A stretch of 64,000 nt of DNA, taken from positions 501,417 to 565,416 of the forward strand of contig NW_005197877.1 in NCBI RefSeq assembly GCF_000372725.1, given 5' to 3'. The DNA is from Emiliania huxleyi CCMP1516. Its lineage: Eukaryota > Haptophyta > Isochrysidales > Noelaerhabdaceae. The notes under the pieces were generated by a model. The model had not been told where the DNA came from and made no database searches. It saw only the letters and a program-made list of their open reading frames with translations. The position numbers and the translations under genes are program-made. Each line of letters starts with the position of its first letter. Position 1 is the stretch's first letter. Of this stretch, positions 59,467 to 64,000 are shown piece after piece.

Positions 59467-61024
59467 ATGCTGCGCATCGCTCTCGCCCTAGCGGCCCTGC
59501 CTCACGCCTCCGCCTTTGCGCTCCCGGCTCACACGCACTCGAGCAGCCCGGTCGTGTTGGCGCCGGCGGCTCGTTCTTGTGTCGTCCGCGTCGGCCGTGC
59601 CCTCATGGGGCGCGCCGAGAAGCGGATGGCCAAGAAGCGTTCGCGGAAGGGCCCGCAATACCAGGGCGGGCGGCCGCTGCGCGCGCCGAGCGGAGCGAAA
59701 AGCAACGACGTGGTGCCGCGCAGCGTGGTGCTCGGGCGGCTGAAGGAGGTGCCTGTCTTTGGGCTGATGAGCGCCGCGGGAGGACTCGTGCAGCAGGACG
59801 GCGAGGTGACGTACTACCTCTCGCCGCGCGAGGCGGAGAAAGCGCGCGCAGCCGTGGCGGGCGGCGCGAGGCTCGTCGCAAAGACGCTCGACGAGGTCTA
59901 CTTCGACCAGACCGCTCGTCTGAAGCCCGCCGACTCTGCTCTGCGCGAGGCGAGCGAAACCTCTCTGCGCCAAACCTCTCAGCGCGTCACTCTGCCCGCC
60001 CCGTCTCACGGTCGTCTGGCGCACGCAGCAGGCAAAGACGATCTCCCCACATCTCCCCATATCTCCCCATATCTCCCGCTGCAGGCAAAGACCATCCCGC
60101 AGGAGCGCGCCCTCGTGCAGCGCTGCAGCACGCCTCTCTTTTGCATCGACGGGATGCAGACCACCGCCACCGAGTCGGGGGCCACGTCGCTGCCCATCTT
60201 TTTCTCAAAGGCTCGCTCGCCCAGCCCTCAGCTCCGCCCTAGCACGCAGGGCCGTCGGCGGGGGCCGGGGGACTGCAGTACGCAGGGACCGCAGCCCCCC
60301 GCGGCAAGGCGGCAGCTCCAGTCCCCGCGGGGTCTGACGCCGCTGTCCCACACCGATCCTCCAGTCCCCACACCCCAGATCCTCCAGTCCCCACACCCCA
60401 GATCCTCCATTCCCCACACCCCAGATCCTCCAGTCCCCACACCCCAGATCCTCCAGTCCCCACACCCCAGATCCTCCAGTCCCCACACCCCCGATCCTCC
60501 AGTCCCCACACCCCCGATCCTCCAGTCCCCACACCCCAGATCCTCCAGTCCCCACACCCCAGATCCTCCAGTCCCCACACCCCAGATCCTCCAGTCCCCA
60601 CACCCCAGATCCTCCAGTCCCCACACCCCAGATCCTCCAGTCCCCACACCCCAGATCCTCCAGTCCCCACACCCCAGATCCTCCAGTCCCCACTGGATCC
60701 TACGGCCCTCTGGATCTGACGCCGCTATCCACGGCCCGTCCCTCACCGCAGGCGGAGCTGCTCGACTTTGCGACGCCCGTGTACGGCGCCAGGGCCGAGG
60801 ACCAGGTCCTGCTGACCGACCTGCCTGTGGTCGTGTCCAACGTGGTCCAGGGGCCGGCGGGGCTGCTGCGCGACGCGAGGTTCTTCCCCGAGGCGAAGGC
60901 GGTGGAGGAGGCGGCGAGGCAGGGAGCGAGCGAGCGGCAGGACCTGTTTGGGACGGCGGGGACGCTGGAGGCGGAGAGGGAAAGGGAGGGCCGGTTCGGT
61001 GGCATGAAGCTGCCATGGATGTAA
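59467..61024 (+). CDS. Tic22-like plastid protein-import component, three exons
   Basis: Exons 59467-59949, 60085-60210 and 60752-61024 give 293 residues. Both introns are GC-AG. The N-terminus is a bipartite leader: signal peptide MLRIALALAALPHASA cut before Phe (ASA-F motif, required in plastids of red secondary origin), then an Ser/Ala/Arg-rich transit-like segment. The core carries two Tic22-type half repeats: LKEVPVFGLMSAAGG with VTYYLSPREAEKA, and STPLFCIDGMQ with SLPIFFSKA split by intron 2; LPVVVSNVVQ follows. Tic22 helps preproteins cross the intermembrane space of the plastid envelope. Intron 1 contains 11-bp repeats, intron 2 a 23-bp minisatellite. Confidence 0.75.
60357..60692. 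repeat. 23-bp minisatellite inside a Tic22 intron
   Basis: About 14 copies of a 23-bp unit (AGATCCTCCAGTCCCCACAC plus CCC), with CGATCC variants. No unique spacers. Confidence 0.95.
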
Positions 61025-61469
61025 TGACACCTAAAACATTTAATGCTCTTGCGATTAAGGACACGGCCGCCGTGCGATCAATCGTGATCAGTCCCGCTAT
61101 GGATATGCCCAACCCACAAAATGAATACGCATCGCCTTATGCTCTGGTTTCGGGTGCGTAACCTGGTGCGTAGACATAGCTAGTTATGAAAATACAGCAG
61201 ATACGAAGTCCGGCCCTCGCCCTTGACCTGTTCACAGCGCATATTTTCCTTCGAAAACAGCACAGAATACTTCAATGTTGGCCCTGCCCCGCACTTACGC
61301 AGCATAATTTTACCAATTCAGGCCCATCGACGACCGCGTTACGCATGACGTATCATGTATCCGCATACGTACCCCCTCCTGGCGCCACAGCCTGGAGGCG
61401 CTGACGTACTACGTATACGCATTATGTTTCTGCACTCGCCAAAACGCCCGCGAGACGATTGCCTGGCCA
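61025..61469. other. Intergenic region with GCGTA-type motifs
   Basis: AT-richer than its neighbours. 61340-61425 contains several motifs such as TACGCATGACG, GTATCCGCATACG and TACGTATACGCATTAT, related to the array at 62555-63040. Confidence 0.5.
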
Positions 61470-62261
61470 ATGATTTCAGGCTCCCGCGCTGCCTTGCTCA
61501 ATCCAAATCGAATCCCAATTGTCAAACTCGCGAAATTCTACGTGCGTCCGCTGCATGATGGCCCCGCCTCGGACCGCGTCGCCAAGAACAGCACGACTGG
61601 CTACAAGAACGTGTCCTACATCCGCGGCAATAAGAAGTTCCAGGCGAAGGTGAAGGCTGGCGGCCAGCATGTCCGCCTCGGCTACTTCGACACCGCCAAA
61701 GAGGCGGCCACCGCCTACGCTCGGTCAGAGTACGGCCGCGCCGACGCCGCCAAGCTGCTGCAGCCCCGCCCCGCTCCCACTCCCGCTGGCGCCGAGGCGA
61801 TACGGCAGGCGGAGAGGGAGGGCCTCACCCTCACCGCCAGTAGCAGCAGCAACACCGGCTACAAAGGCGTCTGCTACCGCCCGAAGCAGCAAGGCAGCCA
61901 GAAGTACGAGCTGAAGGTGAGGGACGGCGGCAAGCAAGTCCGCCTCGGCCTCTTCGCCACCGCCGAGGAGGCGGCGCTCTTCTATGCCCGCAGGGAGGCG
62001 GGCAGGGACACCAGCGATCTCACCGCGCCGCCACCGCCGCCGCCGCCGTCCTCAACCTCTGCGGAGCTGCCAGTGTACGAGCTCAGCATTCTGACGCCTG
62101 AGCAAATGGCCGCCAACCCGACATATAGTCCATCGTCCAATTTGGACTATAGTCGAGCGCGTCGGAGAGGTGTTTGGAGACAGGCTCATGATTGTGCAGC
62201 AGCCCTAGCGGCAGCGCCAACTTATGGCAGCCCGAGCGGCAGCGCCAGTGCGCGCACATAA
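61470..62261 (+). CDS. Double AP2/ERF-domain protein
   Basis: 263 residues. Two AP2 domains: residues about 41-92 (TTGYKNVSYIRGNKKFQAKV, RLGYFDTAKEAATAYAR) and about 128-181 (NTGYKGVCYRPKQQ, VRLGLFATAEEAALFYARRE). AP2 domains bind GC-rich DNA through a three-stranded sheet. In algae such genes are expanded and may be transcription factors, but AP2 domains also occur in mobile elements and homing nucleases. No nuclease motif is visible. The C-terminus after a Pro run is low in complexity. Met at 61470 is the first start, although the protein-like part begins near residue 35. Confidence 0.7.
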   Translation: MISGSRAALLNPNRIPIVKLAKFYVRPLHDGPASDRVAKNSTTGYKNVSYIRGNKKFQAKVKAGGQHVRLGYFDTAKEAATAYARSEYGRADAAKLLQPRPAPTPAGAEAIRQAEREGLTLTASSSSNTGYKGVCYRPKQQGSQKYELKVRDGGKQVRLGLFATAEEAALFYARREAGRDTSDLTAPPPPPPPSSTSAELPVYELSILTPEQMAANPTYSPSSNLDYSRARRRGVWRQAHDCAAALAAAPTYGSPSGSASART

Positions 62262-62470
62262 AGGGGGGGGGGGGGGGGTTAGGGGGTGGCTGTCGAGGGC
62301 TATGCCCGAGTCTGTTGTTACCAGCGCACATACAACCCTAGCCAGCTTATGGCAGCCTAGCGGCAGCGCCAGTGCGCGCACATAAAGGGGGGGGGGGGGT
62401 TAGGGGGGGGCTGTCAAGGGCTATGCCCCAGTCTGTTGTTACCAGCGCACATACAACCCTTGCCTAACCA
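62211..62470. repeat. About 125-bp tandem duplication with poly-G and TTAGGGGG
   Basis: Two near-identical units, each with CAACTTATGGCAGCC-like start, GCGCGCACATAAAG, a G run, TTAGGGGG and CCAGCGCACATACAACCC; a third partial unit follows. The first overlaps the end of the AP2 frame. Confidence 0.9.
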
Positions 62471-62499
62471 GCTTATGGCTGCCCTAACGGCAGCGCGAA

Positions 62500-62550
62500 A
62501 TTAGGGTTAGGGGTTAAGGGTTATAGGGGTTAGGGGTTAGGGGTTAGGTG
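62500..62550. repeat. Degenerate telomere-like TTAGGG/TTAGGGG repeats
   Basis: Seven or so units of TTAGGG and TTAGGGG with TTAAGGG and TTATAGGGG variants. An interstitial telomere-like tract, possibly subtelomeric. Confidence 0.75.
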
Positions 62551-63045
62551 GGGCGGATGCGTCAGACGTATGCATAATACGTGAGGCGTAACCCTTGCTG
62601 GCCGCCACTTCTCAGTCAAATCCGTCGTGCGTGTGCGTAATACGTGGGACGTAAGCTCCAAACGACACCCATGGCGACCGATGCGTCAGACGTATGCGTA
62701 ATACATGAGGCGTAACCCCCTCTCCGCCGCCGTTCACGGTCGAGAGCGTAGAGCATGTGCGTAATGCGTCGGTCATAGGCTCACCCAGCCCCGATTTACG
62801 ATCCCACTGCGTAAGACCTGTGCGTAATACACCGTGCGTAGCGGCCCGAGAGAGCCTCTCTGGCAAAGCTTACATAAAACAGATGCGTGGTGCGTGGTGC
62901 GTAGCGGCCAGAAGGTCGGTGGTAACGATCGGGACAGAAGACGTGCGCATAATTCGCAGCACATTTGAAATCACCGATCGTGCTTTCTGTCTGTACGCGT
63001 AAAGCGAGGCGTATGCGTGACGCATCACTGAGCCTCCACCCGGCT
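62551..63045. repeat. Array of diverged units carrying TGCGTAATAC-type motifs
   Basis: ATGCGTCAGACGTATGC occurs twice (about 62558 and 62680). GTGCGTAATAC-type decamers with a following GAGGCGTAA or GACGTAA recur about every 60-120 bp to 63010, for example near 62575, 62634, 62696, 62757 and 62820. Related motifs lie on the other side of the AP2 gene at 61340-61425. No coding frame. Confidence 0.65.
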
Positions 63046-63276
63046 TGACACGGCACCAAAATACACGACGTCTCAGCGACGTCCTACGAACCGTGGGCAT
63101 GGATGTGCATAAGGTGGCCGACAATTGCATTAGTGGCTCTTACATATCCATAGCGGGACTAATAACCTCCCCGTGCGATCACAGGCGGGAGCATCGCCAT
63201 ATCGGCGGCGATCGGGCTGCTCTTTTGTACACACGTTGACTTTGATCGATAACGTATCTCTTTCTGCTCACACACC
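63046..63276. other. 3' flank of the right-edge gene
   Basis: No gene or repeat recognised. Confidence 0.4.
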
Positions 63277-63711
63277 TCACAGCCCCCGGCGGCGCAGCAT
63301 CTTCGCCGAGCGAAACACCTCCACCTCTCGCAGCCTCCTGCTCGGCCGCAGCGCGCGCATCGCGCGTCGGCGCGCGCCCTCGGTCGCCCACCCGCCGCAG
63401 AACCAGACGGCGTGGAAGGGGCTCGCGCTGTTCCCAGTCGCCTATGACATGCGGTCGTGCATAACGCCACGGGACATCAACATCATGCCCGCAGTCGCGT
63501 GGACAGGGGCTCACGCCGCTTGCTCGCCTGCGGGTGCTTGAACTGGTACCGCACCGAGGGGCGGACGTAGAAGACGCCCGCAGCCCTCTCCAGCCCGCCC
63601 TCCCCCACCCTCCGCCTGCGCCGCCGCTTGCAGCACTCGCCGGAGGAATGCGCGGCGCTGCTGTCGCCCGCACCGCCGCCACCGCCACCACCGTCGCCAC
63701 CGCCACCACCG

Positions 63712-63742
<31 letters not shown>

Positions 63743-63878
63743 CTCCTGCAGCGCGGTGTGTCGCGAGCCGCTCGAGGAACGCGTTCCAGTAGTCCTTCTC
63801 GCACACCCAGGCGGGCAGCAGAAGCAGGAAGGGCGCGCCGCGCATGTCTCCGTCGCTGGCCAGGAAGCGGAGCAGCCT
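63277..63878 (-). CDS. 3' part of an uncharacterised gene (FLLLLP...WFCGGW domain), continues beyond the window
   Basis: Exons on the minus strand are about 63878-63528 and 63441-63277, with an 86-bp GC-AG intron in phase 0. The protein reads LLRFLASDGDMRGAPFLLLL, then EKDYWNAFLERLA, a 20-odd-residue Gly tract, GVFYVRPSVRYQFKHPQ, and after splicing SASPFHAVWFCGGWATEGAR and a basic C-terminus. The combination FLLLLP...KDYW...FYVRPxxRYxF...FHxxWFC occurs at the C-termini of protist proteins of unknown function; some resemble adenine methyltransferase-like proteins, but no NPPF/DPPY motif is in view. An intron with GTTGCAGTCTGGCGGGGAAG repeats appears to precede 63878. Confidence 0.55.
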
Positions 63879-64000
63879 GGCGGGGAAGGGGGCGTTGCAG
63901 TCTGGCGGGGAAGTGGGCGGGGAAGTTGCAGTCTAGAAGGGGGGGGAGGGGGCGTTGCAGTCTGGCGGGGAAGTGGGGGTAGGTCTGCTACACGTATACT
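63879..64000. repeat. Tandem repeats at the right edge
   Basis: GTTGCAGTCTGGCGGGGAAG occurs twice and a related GAAGTTGCAGTCTAGAAG once. Probably intron of the edge gene. Confidence 0.7.

Noticed and set aside
60357..60692. Possible CRISPR array
   Set aside because: The 23-bp units are directly tandem without unique spacers and lie in a eukaryotic intron.
62265..62285. G runs as true telomere end
   Set aside because: The telomere-like tract is short, degenerate and internal, with a gene on its right side.

Overview
This window looks like nuclear DNA of a GC-rich eukaryotic alga, most likely a haptophyte of the Emiliania/Gephyrocapsa or Prymnesium type. The evidence is multi-exon genes, introns that mostly begin with GC rather than GT, a bipartite plastid-targeting leader (signal peptide ending ASAF), two AP2 domains in one gene, proline-rich cell-surface proteins, RCC1 and ankyrin arrays, target-primed retrotransposon copies, long CA/GT microsatellites and a 100-N scaffold gap. 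The genus is inference. Nothing prokaryotic (operons, ribosome binding sites, CRISPR) was seen.

With one splice rule (AG|GC...AG|GC, sometimes GT-AG), eight genes assemble from fragments into full-length frames whose exon sums divide by three: a METTL20-like methyltransferase (931-2051, -), an ER-type 2-oxoglutarate dioxygenase with signal peptide and C-terminal KDEL (3058-5037, +), an AlkB-like dioxygenase (9666-10665, -), a DUF1499-like protein (35233-36206, +), a short-chain dehydrogenase (38723-39748, +), a giant PH/double-PTEN phosphatase (41257-46383, +), a PEX11-like protein (51185-53192, +) and a Tic22-like plastid import protein (59467-61024, +). The same rule joins parts of an ankyrin/U-box gene, a proline-rich surface protein and the gene cut by the right edge. 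Many of these introns are flanked by a duplicated piece of exon and several contain 10-11-bp minisatellites, which suggests that introns arise here by local tandem duplication.

Layout: 0-12 kb holds dispersed repeats, the methyltransferase, the KDEL dioxygenase, an Ala/Glu coiled-coil gene, a zinc-knuckle gene, an RCC1 relic and the AlkB gene. 12-19 kb is a decaying tandem array of F-box/RCC1 genes, interrupted by a 3.2-kb non-LTR retrotransposon whose 13-bp target duplication and paralogous empty site can both be read. 19-26 kb holds a CobW_C-only protein and a 1464-residue fusion of a thiamine-diphosphate decarboxylase, an aldo-keto reductase and a gamma-butyrobetaine-hydroxylase-like oxygenase, the most striking object in the window. 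26-41 kb is repeat-rich, with two more 5'-truncated retrotransposon copies, a MITE-like inverted repeat, an antistasin-like surface protein and hypotheticals. 41-46 kb is the PTEN gene. 47-51 kb is low-complexity sequence with a putative zinc-binding gene. 51-61 kb holds the PEX11, U-box, surface-protein, ShK-type and Tic22 genes. 61-63 kb is an AP2 gene followed by subtelomere-like repeats, and the edge gene runs off the right end.

The genes do not form one pathway. Themes are organelle function (Tic22, PEX11, mitochondrial-looking leaders), 2-oxoglutarate oxygenases (three), ubiquitin and protein turnover (F-box/RCC1, U-box, UBA) and cell surface. All splice models come from reading alone, with no transcript data.
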